Source: Pseudomonas sp. R5(2019) (GTDB lineage Bacteria; Pseudomonadota; Gammaproteobacteria; Pseudomonadales; Pseudomonadaceae). Taken from it: a DNA stretch of 50,510 nucleotides. This document shows, one piece after another, positions 44,063 to 50,510 of this stretch. Under the pieces are notes generated by a model. That model ran no database searches. It was not told where the DNA came from and saw only the letters and a list, made by a program, of their open reading frames with translations. A program made the translations under genes and the position numbers. Every line of letters begins with the position of its first letter. The first letter of the stretch is position 1. The stretch is from the NCBI RefSeq assembly GCF_009905435.1, contig NZ_JAAAMT010000043.1:1-50510 (forward strand), given 5' to 3'.

Positions 44063-45133
44063 ATGCCTTCTGTACACGAACACCCTTCGTTTGCCCGAGC
44101 CCACACAACCTCCGCTTACCCAGAATGTGATATTGCCCACGACACTGACCCGCAAGTGCGTCAAGCTTTTCGCCGCGCATTGCGCTTGATGGAGCGGGGC
44201 ATCGCCGTACTCATCCAGGGTGAGACCGGTACCGGTAAAGAGGTGCTGGCCCGTGCGCTGCACGAGCACAGTCAGCGCCACGCCGCGCAACTGGTCGCCC
44301 TCAATTGTGCGTCCATCCCCGAAACCCTGATCGAAAGCGAACTGTTCGGCTATTCCCGCGGTGCATTTTCCGGTGCCCTGCCGGGGGGCAAGAAAGGCAA
44401 AGTGGCGCAGGCCGACGGCGGCACCTTGTTTCTCGATGAAATCGGCGACATGCCATTCGAGCAGCAGACCCGCCTGTTACGCGTGATCGCCGAGCGCGAG
44501 GTCACCCCGCTGGGTGCCGAGCGCAGCGTGCCGGTGAACTTCGCGCTGATCTGTGCGACCCACCAATCCCTCATGCATCTGGTGGAAAACGGCAGCTTTC
44601 GCGAGGATCTGTTCTATCGCATTGCCACCGGTGTGGTGCAGTTGCCGCCGCTGCGCGAACGTACTGACCGTACCGAGTTGGTGTGCAGCATGGTCGCCAC
44701 CGAACTGCCCGGCTGCGATCCGCGCCAGGTGATCGCCGCCGATGTCTGGCCCTTGCTACTCGGCCATTCGTGGCCGGGCAACCTGCGGCAGATGCGGGCG
44801 GTCATTCGTTATGCCTGCGCGGTGAAGGAGGGCGCGCGAGTGCAGCGCTGTGACCTGCCCGCTGATTTCCTCGCTCAGGCGGACGGTCAGCCGTCGCAGC
44901 CGGTCCGTGCGAGCGTGCAGAACGTCACGCCGATTCGCCAGAGCAGACCCACCGCGGCACCCGTGGATGAACGCGAGGACGTACTCGGTGTGCTCATCGA
45001 ATGCCGCTGGAACATGACCGCCGCTGCCCGTGCGCTGGGGATCTGTCGGCCATCGCTGTATCGCGTGCTGCGGCGTCTGGATATTGCGCCGCTCAAGAAC
45101 CAGTTGGCGCTGGGCGGCTACGCCCCTTCCTGA
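44063..45133 (+). CDS. Sigma54-dependent activator without sensor domain (AcoR-like C-terminal half)
   Basis: A 356-residue enhancer-binding protein made of the AAA+ domain and a Fis-type helix-turn-helix only. Walker A GETGTGKEV near 55, Walker B GGTLFLDEIGD near 121, and the arginine-finger block REDLFYRI near 180 are intact. The sigma54-contact loop is GAFSGA instead of GAFTGA. The C-terminal helix-turn-helix reads WNMTAAARALGICRPSLYRV. It lacks the GAF region of AcoR proteins, as PspF does, so activity may be set by a partner or by expression. I chose the ATG at 44063 (AAAGG upstream); a GTG at 44054 is possible. It is the obvious candidate to act at the two sigma54 promoters here. Confidence 0.9.
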   Translation: MPSVHEHPSFARAHTTSAYPECDIAHDTDPQVRQAFRRALRLMERGIAVLIQGETGTGKEVLARALHEHSQRHAAQLVALNCASIPETLIESELFGYSRGAFSGALPGGKKGKVAQADGGTLFLDEIGDMPFEQQTRLLRVIAEREVTPLGAERSVPVNFALICATHQSLMHLVENGSFREDLFYRIATGVVQLPPLRERTDRTELVCSMVATELPGCDPRQVIAADVWPLLLGHSWPGNLRQMRAVIRYACAVKEGARVQRCDLPADFLAQADGQPSQPVRASVQNVTPIRQSRPTAAPVDEREDVLGVLIECRWNMTAAARALGICRPSLYRVLRRLDIAPLKNQLALGGYAPS

Positions 45134-45165
45134 CTGCTTCCACCGTCTGATTTTCATTGAAAAAC

Positions 45166-45194
45166 CGGCCTTTTCCCTTTGATCGGGAAGGCCG
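45166..45194 (+). terminator. Hairpin between activator and SDR genes
   Basis: CGGCCTT (45166-45172) pairs with AAGGCCG (45188-45194), with an inner CCC/GGG match. No T-run follows, so it may be a weak terminator or a leader structure of the SDR gene. Confidence 0.4.
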
Positions 45195-45223
45195 ACCTGC
45201 GTCTGGATCAAGGGATAACAATA

Positions 45224-46006
45224 ATGAACGCCTCTGCCAATTTTGCGCCGATCAGTTTTTCTCTCGAAGGCCGTAACGCACTTGTCACCGGTGGCGCCCG
45301 CGGCATCGGCTATGCCATCGCCGTGGCCCTGGGGCAATGCGGTGCGCGGGTGGCGATTTGTGATCTCGACCATGCCGCCGCCGAACGCGCGGCGGCACAG
45401 TTGGGTGAGCTGGGTATCCATGCCATCGGCCTGGGGGGAGATGTTGCCGATGAGCAGCAGGTGGATGCCATGGTCAGCCTGGTTGGGCAGGCGTTGGGGA
45501 GCATCGATATCCTGGTCAACAATGCCGGTATCGTTTCCACCGCGCCGCTGCTGGAGGTGAGCGCGGCAGAATGGAAGCGCGTCATGGCGATCGACCTTAA
45601 CAGTGTTTTCTACTGCGCCAAGGCGGTATTGCCGGGCATGATGACCCGCCGCTCGGGACGGATTATCAACATAGCCTCGGTCGCTGGAAAACGCGGTGGC
45701 GGCCTGTTGGGCAACAGTTGTTATGCCGCAGCCAAAGGCGGCGTGATTGCCTTGACCAAGGGGCTGGCGCGCGAAGCCGGACCGTTCAATATCACCGCCA
45801 ACGCGGTGTCGCCGGCGTTGACCGATACCGACATGACCAGCACCCTGAGCTCCGAAGCGCGGGCACGAGTGTTGGTGGACATGCCGATGGGGCGCGCGGG
45901 AACACCGCGAGACATCGCCGCCGCGGTGTGTTTTCTGGCATCGGATGCGGCGAGTTTCGTGACGGGTGAAATCATGGATGTGGACGGCGGGTACATGCGT
46001 GATTGA
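45224..46006 (+). CDS. SDR-family oxidoreductase
   Basis: A 260-residue classical SDR: VTGGARGIGYAIAVALG near 22, NNAGIVS near 95, catalytic Ser in INIASVAGKRG and YAAAK near 168, and the C-terminal GEIMDVDGGYMRD. The Asp at the end of strand two (AICDLDHA) points to NAD. I chose the ATG at 45224, with AAGGGA nine bases upstream; the frame continues to 45179 through the hairpin. It follows the sigma54 activator and ends opposite a convergent AEC gene. Its substrate is unknown. Confidence 0.9.
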   Translation: MNASANFAPISFSLEGRNALVTGGARGIGYAIAVALGQCGARVAICDLDHAAAERAAAQLGELGIHAIGLGGDVADEQQVDAMVSLVGQALGSIDILVNNAGIVSTAPLLEVSAAEWKRVMAIDLNSVFYCAKAVLPGMMTRRSGRIINIASVAGKRGGGLLGNSCYAAAKGGVIALTKGLAREAGPFNITANAVSPALTDTDMTSTLSSEARARVLVDMPMGRAGTPRDIAAAVCFLASDAASFVTGEIMDVDGGYMRD

Positions 46007-46042
46007 GCAAGTGCACAGCGTCACCGTGGGGTAGGGCGCTTT

Positions 46043-46071
46043 CGCTACAGGATCATCGAAACCCTGTAGCG
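46043..46071. terminator. Hairpin between convergent SDR and AEC genes
   Basis: CGCTACAGG (46043-46051) and CCTGTAGCG (46063-46071) form a nine-pair stem with an eleven-base loop between two convergent genes. It could terminate both transcripts, although no T-run is present. Confidence 0.5.
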
Positions 46072-46078
46072 AGGGACT

Positions 46079-47017
46079 TCATTGTTGAGGGATCCACGCC
46101 AGAATAATCGACACCGTCAGCAACGAACATAACGTCGAAATCAGAATCGTGCGCGACATGGTGTTCGCCTCCCGACCAAACAATTCCGTCAGCATAAATG
46201 GCCCGTTGCCCACCGGTAATGCGCTTAACAGTAAAGCCGACCAGGCCCACATCGGCGGCAGCTCGAACACCCAGAACACCAATGCGCCCGTCACTGCCGG
46301 CTGCACGATCAACTTCATTGTGACCAGCATGCCCAACGTCTGGCCGTCGACTTTGTGCGAGTGGGTTGCGGCCAGAAACAAGCCAATGGAGACCAGTGCG
46401 CAGGGGCCCGCTGCCGCGCCGAGAAACTGAAACAACTGCTGCACCCCGGTGGGCAGCGCCACACCGCTCCACGCCACCAGGCAACCCAGCACCGGCGCCA
46501 CCATGATCGGGTTGCGCAGCAACGAGCCGCCCACCTTGGCCAGCGTGCGGCCCAAGTGCTTTTCGCTCTGGCGAAACATCTCGATCATCACAATCGCCAG
46601 GGCGAACAGCAGGCAGGCGGTCATCAAGGTACCGATCACCGCGGGCGCAATGCCCGCCTCACCGAAGGTCAACAAGCATAGTGGAATACCCAGGAACCCG
46701 GAGTTGGGGTAGGCGGCTCCCAACGCATCGATGGTGGCGTCGATAAAGTGAGCCTTCTTGCGCAGGCGCAGCCACAAGGTGATCAGGAACACCACCGCCA
46801 TGCCAAGGGCGAAAGCGGCAATAAAACCCAGGTCGAGTGTCTGCACGGAGGCCAGTCGGGACATCGACTCAAACAGCAGCGCTGGCAGCCCCAGATAGAT
46901 GACGAAGCGATTGAGCTCGGTGGATGCGTTGGGCCCCAGGATGCCGCGACGGCGGCAGAAGAAGCCGACAAAAATCAGACTGAATACTGGAAAGGCAACA
47001 TTGAAGATGGCGAGCAT
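46079..47017 (-). CDS. AEC-family permease
   Basis: A 312-residue inner-membrane protein with about ten spans in two five-helix repeats, typical of auxin-efflux-carrier-family proteins. Visible blocks are FPVFSLIFVGFFCRRRGILG near 8, and YPNSGFLGIPLCLLTFGEAG near 98 with the NxGF-type signature. Bacterial members move malonate, malate or similar carboxylates. I chose the ATG at 47017, where homology begins; a GTG at 47053 lacks a ribosome-binding site. It follows the SDR gene by 73 bases in the same direction and probably belongs to its operon. Confidence 0.85.
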   Translation of the reverse strand: MLAIFNVAFPVFSLIFVGFFCRRRGILGPNASTELNRFVIYLGLPALLFESMSRLASVQTLDLGFIAAFALGMAVVFLITLWLRLRKKAHFIDATIDALGAAYPNSGFLGIPLCLLTFGEAGIAPAVIGTLMTACLLFALAIVMIEMFRQSEKHLGRTLAKVGGSLLRNPIMVAPVLGCLVAWSGVALPTGVQQLFQFLGAAAGPCALVSIGLFLAATHSHKVDGQTLGMLVTMKLIVQPAVTGALVFWVFELPPMWAWSALLLSALPVGNGPFMLTELFGREANTMSRTILISTLCSLLTVSIILAWIPQQ

Positions 47018-47090
47018 CGCCGCACGTGTCCTTACCGCCGCGGGGCGCACCACGGCAGATTGTGAAGAGAAAAAGGTGGTGCGACCGGAT

Positions 47091-47888
47091 TCAGGCGCAG
47101 CGCAGGGTCAGACCGCCATCGACCACCAGATTGGTGCCGGTGATGTAACGCGCGGCATCGGAGGCCAAAAACAGCGCGGCGTGAGCCACGTCCCAGGCAT
47201 CGCCCATAAAACCCATGGGGCATTGCGCGTGGCGGGTATCGAGCATGGCTTGAACCTCACCGCCGTAGGTTGCGGTAAGCGACGCGCTGACCATCGGCGT
47301 GTTCATGAAACCGGGCGACACGCAGTTGGCGCGGATGCCCAGCGGTGCGTACTGAACCGCAACGTTCTGGGTAAAGGCAATCATCGCCGCTTTGGTCGCC
47401 GAATAGCCGACATAGGGAAAACCCAGCCAGTGTGTTGCGGCAATCGAGGCGATGTTGACGATGGCGCCGCGTTTCTGTGCCTCCATCACCGGCAGGGCGT
47501 ACTTGCAGGTCAGAAACAGGCTGGTCTGGTTGACGGCCAGCAAGCGGTTCCAGCTCTCTTCGCTGGCCTCCACCGGACCGCCGGTTTCGGCGATGCCGAC
47601 GTTGTTGTGCAGCACGTCCAGGCGACCGAAATGGTCCTGCGCAGCCTCGACCATCCGGCGCATGTCGGCTGAGTTGGAGACATCTCCCGTGAACACTTCG
47701 CAGGTGCCGCCTTCTTCGCGAATGATGGCGCAAGTGGCCTCGGCCGATTGTGGATCACAGTCCACCGCCAGTAGCCTGGCGCCTTCGCGTGCATACAACA
47801 CCGCCGCCGCCCGGCCATTGCTCCAGCCCTCGGCGATAGCGCCGGCGCCCGTGACTATTACAACTTTGTCGCGCATGGAATCGTTCAT
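47091..47888 (-). CDS. SDR-family oxidoreductase
   Basis: A 265-residue SDR with an atypical N-terminal glycine motif (VTGAGAIAEGWSNGRAAAVL), longer than the usual TGxxxGIG. The other elements are standard: HNNVGIAET near 92, Ser in VNIASIAATHW, YSATKA near 162, and GTNLVVDGGLTLR at the end. The loop variant may alter cofactor binding. It lies between the EctD-like dioxygenase gene (upstream, 61 bases) and the AEC permease, in one direction, suggesting that it acts on the hydroxylated product (inference). Confidence 0.88.
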   Translation of the reverse strand: MNDSMRDKVVIVTGAGAIAEGWSNGRAAAVLYAREGARLLAVDCDPQSAEATCAIIREEGGTCEVFTGDVSNSADMRRMVEAAQDHFGRLDVLHNNVGIAETGGPVEASEESWNRLLAVNQTSLFLTCKYALPVMEAQKRGAIVNIASIAATHWLGFPYVGYSATKAAMIAFTQNVAVQYAPLGIRANCVSPGFMNTPMVSASLTATYGGEVQAMLDTRHAQCPMGFMGDAWDVAHAALFLASDAARYITGTNLVVDGGLTLRCA

Positions 47889-47949
47889 CGTTGTTGTCCT
47901 TTTTATGACGATGTCTACCCGCCGAACGCGGTTTGGCGGACAGCGGGGC

Positions 47950-48738
47950 TCAGGCTACGGCTTGTTGAAACTCGTCGAGGCAGGTGTCGTCGAGGGTCCG
48001 GATCGGTGTGAAGTCGCGATGAGCGATGTAGTCCGGGCGCTGGAATTTGCGGATGGCGTTCTCCACCGAGTTGGTGGTGACGTAAAGTGTGTTGCGGTCC
48101 CAGGGCGACAGATTGGGCGACGACGCATGCACCAGCGTGCTCTGGAAAATCAGTACTGTGCCGGCGACACCCTTGGGCGCAACGATTCCCCCTTGCTCAA
48201 CCAGCTCCGAGACCTTGGCATTGTCCAGCGTCCACAATGGATAGCTCGTCGTGGTCAGGTCGTGGCTTGCGTCCAGGCGGCCCTCTTTGTGCGATCGAGG
48301 AATGAACATCAGCGGGCCGTTGAACTCGTTGACGTCATCCAGGAATATCGCCACGTTCATCGCCCGAGCCTCGGGCATGCCGTCATCCTGGTGCCAGGTG
48401 CCGAAATCCTGGTGCCATTGCCAGATATCGCCATTGAACGCAGCCTTGGCATTGATCTTGAACTGGTGCATGTACACCTCGCTGTTCAACAATTGCCGTG
48501 CGGGCTCGATCAAGCGTGGATGGCTTGCCACCCGGGCGAAGACTTCATCGAAGGTATGAGCGGCAAACACGGTTCGCACCACGCCGCTTTTTTCCTTGAC
48601 CACTTCGTCGCGGTTCAACCGGTACAGTGCCGGAAGACGGGATTTCATCAGTGCGGCTTCCGCGGGTGAAAACAGGCTCGGCAGCAGGATGTAGCCTTCT
48701 TCGTCATAAGCCTTGATTTGTTCTTGTGTCAGCTTCAT
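47950..48738 (-). CDS. Phytanoyl-CoA dioxygenase family protein (EctD-like)
   Basis: A 262-residue Fe(II)/2-oxoglutarate dioxygenase of the PhyH family. The iron-binding HxD is in WQWHQDFGTWHQDDGMP near 132, the distal His in TLVHASSPNLSPWDRNTLYV near 210, and the 2-oxoglutarate Arg is probably in that same stretch. The block between them (NGPLMFIPRSHKEG) is close to the ectoine hydroxylase signature. However, no ectoine genes are nearby, so ectoine is not assumed. It hydroxylates an unactivated carbon, which the downstream SDR could oxidise. It is 28 bases after the GntR gene. Confidence 0.88.
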   Translation of the reverse strand: MKLTQEQIKAYDEEGYILLPSLFSPAEAALMKSRLPALYRLNRDEVVKEKSGVVRTVFAAHTFDEVFARVASHPRLIEPARQLLNSEVYMHQFKINAKAAFNGDIWQWHQDFGTWHQDDGMPEARAMNVAIFLDDVNEFNGPLMFIPRSHKEGRLDASHDLTTTSYPLWTLDNAKVSELVEQGGIVAPKGVAGTVLIFQSTLVHASSPNLSPWDRNTLYVTTNSVENAIRKFQRPDYIAHRDFTPIRTLDDTCLDEFQQAVA

Positions 48739-48765
48739 GAGTGTCTCCAGGGTTAAGTCGGCCGG

Positions 48766-49464
48766 TCAGGCCTGCTTCAGTTTTGTCGCGTGCTCCGTGC
48801 CCTCCAGAATCCGCGCCAGGTGTTCGGCGGCGCTTTCGGCGTGCTGTTGGGCCAGCCGCTCCGCCAGTTCTTCATTGCCGTCGAAAATGGCGCACAGGAT
48901 GGCTTGATGCTCATCCCACACCCCTTCGAAGGTGCGTACGTCGTTTTGCAGAATCGAGCTCATGGTCCGGCGGATGTGGTGCCAGTGCAGGGCGGTGGTC
49001 TGGGCGATCACCGGGTTGCCGGACATTTCGTAAATGAATTGGTGGAACGCCATGTCGAGTCGGACCAGGGCGCTGGTGTCATTGGCCGCAGCGGCTGCCC
49101 GCCCCTTGCTGACCAGTTTGTCGGCAACCGCCTGGAGTTTCGTGGCGCCACCTTGCTGGACACGCCGTGCGGCGTTGCGCGCGGCGAGCGCGTCGAGTGC
49201 GGCGCGCACTTGATACAACTGCACCAGTTTCTGCGGGTCGAGTGGCGTGACGATCACACCCTTGCGGCCATGTTCTTCGATAAAACCTTCGCGTTTGAGA
49301 ATCTGGAAAGCCTGCAGGATCGGCTGGCGTGAAACGCCCAGTTGCGCCGCGAGTCCCTCTTGGGTCACGCGCTCGTTAGGCTGCAGTTTGCCCTCGCAGA
49401 TAGCGTCGAGAATGGCGTCGTATACCTGTTCGATCAGGTGCGCCGGGGTGTTGAGCTTCTGCAT
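48766..49464 (-). CDS. GntR-family regulator (FadR/FCD subfamily)
   Basis: A 232-residue regulator. The N-terminal winged helix contains EGKLQPNERVTQEGLAAQLG and VSRQPILQAFQILKREGFIE, and the helical FCD effector domain covers residues 95-220 with metal-type histidines (RLDMAFHQFIYEMSGN). Repression relieved by a carboxylate ligand is usual for the family. It is the first gene of the operon with the dioxygenase, SDR and AEC permease. A palindrome matching FCD operators lies 23 bases before its start, so autoregulation is likely. Confidence 0.9.
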   Translation of the reverse strand: MQKLNTPAHLIEQVYDAILDAICEGKLQPNERVTQEGLAAQLGVSRQPILQAFQILKREGFIEEHGRKGVIVTPLDPQKLVQLYQVRAALDALAARNAARRVQQGGATKLQAVADKLVSKGRAAAAANDTSALVRLDMAFHQFIYEMSGNPVIAQTTALHWHHIRRTMSSILQNDVRTFEGVWDEHQAILCAIFDGNEELAERLAQQHAESAAEHLARILEGTEHATKLKQA

Positions 49465-49486
49465 GATGCCGTCCTGTTTTCGTGTT

Positions 49487-49496
49487 CTGTATACAG
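49487..49496. promoter_or_regulatory. Putative GntR operator
   Basis: CTGTATACAG is a perfect ten-base palindrome of the TGTATACA type used by FCD-family GntR regulators. It is 23 bases before the gntR start and 69 before the divergent dctP-like gene, so one site could control both. Confidence 0.65.
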
Positions 49497-49564
49497 ACTA
49501 CAAATCCGTCGCTATGCTGTCAATACACTCTTTTATCCATAAAAAAATCAAGTGGAGAGTCCCC

Positions 49565-50143
49565 ATGACCGACATTTCACGTCGTCGATTTATCCAAATC
49601 GTGTCCCTTGCCTCAATGGCCTTGCTGGCCGCGGGGTCCGGCCTGTACAGCCCTGGCAGCCGCGCTGCAGAGTTCCGACTGAAGTTCGCCAACAATTTGC
49701 CCCTCAATCACCCGATGAGTGTCCGTGCTCGCGAAGCCAAGCGCATTGCCGAAGAGTCCCAGGGCAGTGTCGCCCTGCAAGTTTTTCCCATCAGCCAATT
49801 GGGCGGCGACACCGACATGCTCGCCCAGGCGCGTTCCGGGGCCATCGACTTTTATGCAGGCCCACCGGTCATTCTGGGCACCCTGATACCTTCCGCGCAG
49901 ATCAGCGCAGTGGTCTTCGCGTTCCAGGATTACGATCAGGTGTGGGCTGCGATGGATGGCGAACTGGGCGCGCATATCCGCACCGAGATTGCCAAGAGCG
50001 AGGTGTTATTTGCGTTCGAAAAAATCTGGGACAACGGCTTTCGAGCCACGACCACCAGTAGCCGGCCAATTGCGATACCCGCTGATCTGGCGGGAATGAA
50101 ACTACGAGTCCCGCCAAGCCCGATCATCATGTCGATATTCCGC
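49565..50143 (+). pseudogene. DctP-type binding protein, truncated second copy
   Basis: The frame starts MTDISRRRFIQIVSLASMAL (twin-arginine signal) and stays closely similar to the intact DctP at 35557-36588, including RAAEFRLKFANNLPLNHPMS, EKIWDNGFRATTTSSRPI and KLRVPPSPIIMSIFR. Homology then stops at a run of ATTCCGC repeats. The same frame stays open to the window end (at least 315 codons), but the rest is unrelated sequence and the reverse complement of a PQQ dehydrogenase. The second lobe of the binding protein is missing, so function is unlikely. No membrane subunits are adjacent. Confidence 0.85.
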
Positions 50144-50171
50144 ATTCCGCATTCCGCATTCCGCATTCCGC
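50137..50171 (+). repeat. Five tandem copies of ATTCCGC
   Basis: Five perfect seven-base units end to end, placed exactly where the dctP-like homology stops. The first unit coincides with the gene's own ATA-TTC-CGC codons, so the array may have grown by slippage or marks a repair junction. Confidence 0.9.
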
Positions 50172-50332
50172 TTTGCAGGCCCGTATTGACCTCCCGGATG
50201 AACGCGCCTCGGTTCGCCATCGAGACGATCAACGCAGGTGCATCTGACACCGCTGTCGAGATCGAGCGCATGAACGGTCGCCAGTTCGGCGAAATGCAGG
50301 AATGGTTGATGGTTGAAACCAGTGCGGTGGTC
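50172..50332. other. Unrecognised filler between dctP remnant and PQQ-dehydrogenase fragment
   Basis: About 160 bases matching nothing I recognise on either strand. The first few codons in one frame (ALQARI) resemble the ALQTRI of the intact DctP, hinting at a scrap of the same gene; this is weak. Confidence 0.4.
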
Positions 50333-50510
50333 GCCGAATTTCTTGTTCCACACCACTTTGCCGGTGTTTTTGTCGAGGGCGACGAGCCGGGCATCGAGGG
50401 TGCCGAAGTAGATCTTGTCGCCGTAGATCGCCGCGCCCCGGTTGACCACGTCGCAGCATGGGCGAATGTTGTCGGGCAGGCGATGGTTGTAGGTCCAGAG
50501 GCGTTTGCCG
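50333..50510 (-). pseudogene. PQQ-dependent alcohol dehydrogenase, internal fragment (3' end lost)
   Basis: On the minus strand, entering from the right edge, the translation reads LWTYNHRLPDNIRPCCDVVN and RGAAIYGDKIYFGTLDARLV, then KNTGKVVWNKKFGDH. The adjacent Cys-Cys is the disulfide ring hallmark of quinoprotein alcohol dehydrogenases, and the piece corresponds to roughly residues 100-165. Family sequence stops after KKFGDH at about 50333. The remaining 400 or more residues are missing on this side. The 5' part would lie to the right of the window. Confidence 0.85.

Noticed and set aside
47950..48738. Calling the dioxygenase EctD (ectoine hydroxylase)
   Set aside because: The iron-binding region is EctD-like, but no ectABC genes are nearby and the operon partners do not fit ectoine synthesis.
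50137..50171. Possible CRISPR or phase-variation array
   Set aside because: Seven-base units with no spacers exclude CRISPR; phase variation is not supported because the gene body is already truncated.

Overview
The window looks like a chromosomal segment of a Pseudomonas of the fluorescens/putida type. The evidence is the GC-rich coding sequence, OprD-family porins, PQQ-ethanol-dehydrogenase fragments with an exaB/pedF-like neighbour, an mms-type valine operon under an AraC regulator, and Pseudomonas-style REP repeats (inference from gene content; no search was run). It is a mosaic of small-molecule catabolic operons separated by decaying remnants.

Layout. 1-735: start of a PQQ-dependent alcohol dehydrogenase (minus strand) and a dead divergent cytochrome c gene. 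792-3703: alpha/beta hydrolase, then a DUF485/ActP-like sodium:carboxylate symporter pair. 4427-12487: a six-gene minus-strand operon for branched-chain acyl-CoA (valine/isobutyrate) breakdown (mmsA, enoyl-CoA hydratase, mmsB, 3-hydroxyisobutyryl-CoA hydrolase, acyl-CoA dehydrogenase, thiolase), with a divergent AraC regulator. 12598-13745: remnant of an indolepyruvate ferredoxin oxidoreductase and a REP/inverted-repeat array. 13746-22873: GlxA-type AraC regulator and a glutathione/CoA-linked pathway (quinone reductase, GST, DsbA-like isomerase, two crotonases, SDR, OprD porin, acyl-CoA synthetase). 22931-25057: amidohydrolase remnant, Lrp regulator with LysE exporter, internally deleted panB. 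25301-32633: tRNA-Phe, dead efflux lipoprotein, AI-2E-family protein, QEGLA-motif protein, patatin lipoprotein, IS630/IS66 debris, D-lactate dehydrogenase. 32869-46006: SDR, TRAP transporter, gamma-carbonic-anhydrase-like protein, OprD porin, two PCC/DUF296 proteins, acyl-CoA ligase, thiolase-like protein, LysR regulator, a sensor-less sigma54 activator and an SDR. 46079-50510: AEC permease, SDR, EctD-like dioxygenase, GntR regulator, a broken second DctP, and an internal fragment of a PQQ alcohol dehydrogenase.

How the parts work together. Three sets of matching control sequences tie distant operons together. A 65-bp segment occurs upstream of both the symporter pair and mmsA, in the same orientation and at nearly the same distance. 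A 45-bp AraC-style promoter element occurs before both the quinone reductase and the acyl-CoA synthetase. Consensus sigma54 promoters (TGGCAC-N5-TTGC) precede both the TRAP transporter and the thiolase/ligase/PCC operon, which lie on either side of the porin and close to the only sigma54 activator gene seen here. The last set makes 32.8-46 kb the best candidate for an undescribed uptake-and-degradation system for a carboxylic acid.

At least ten pseudogenes or gene fragments, and PQQ-dehydrogenase pieces at both ends, show that the region has been heavily rearranged.
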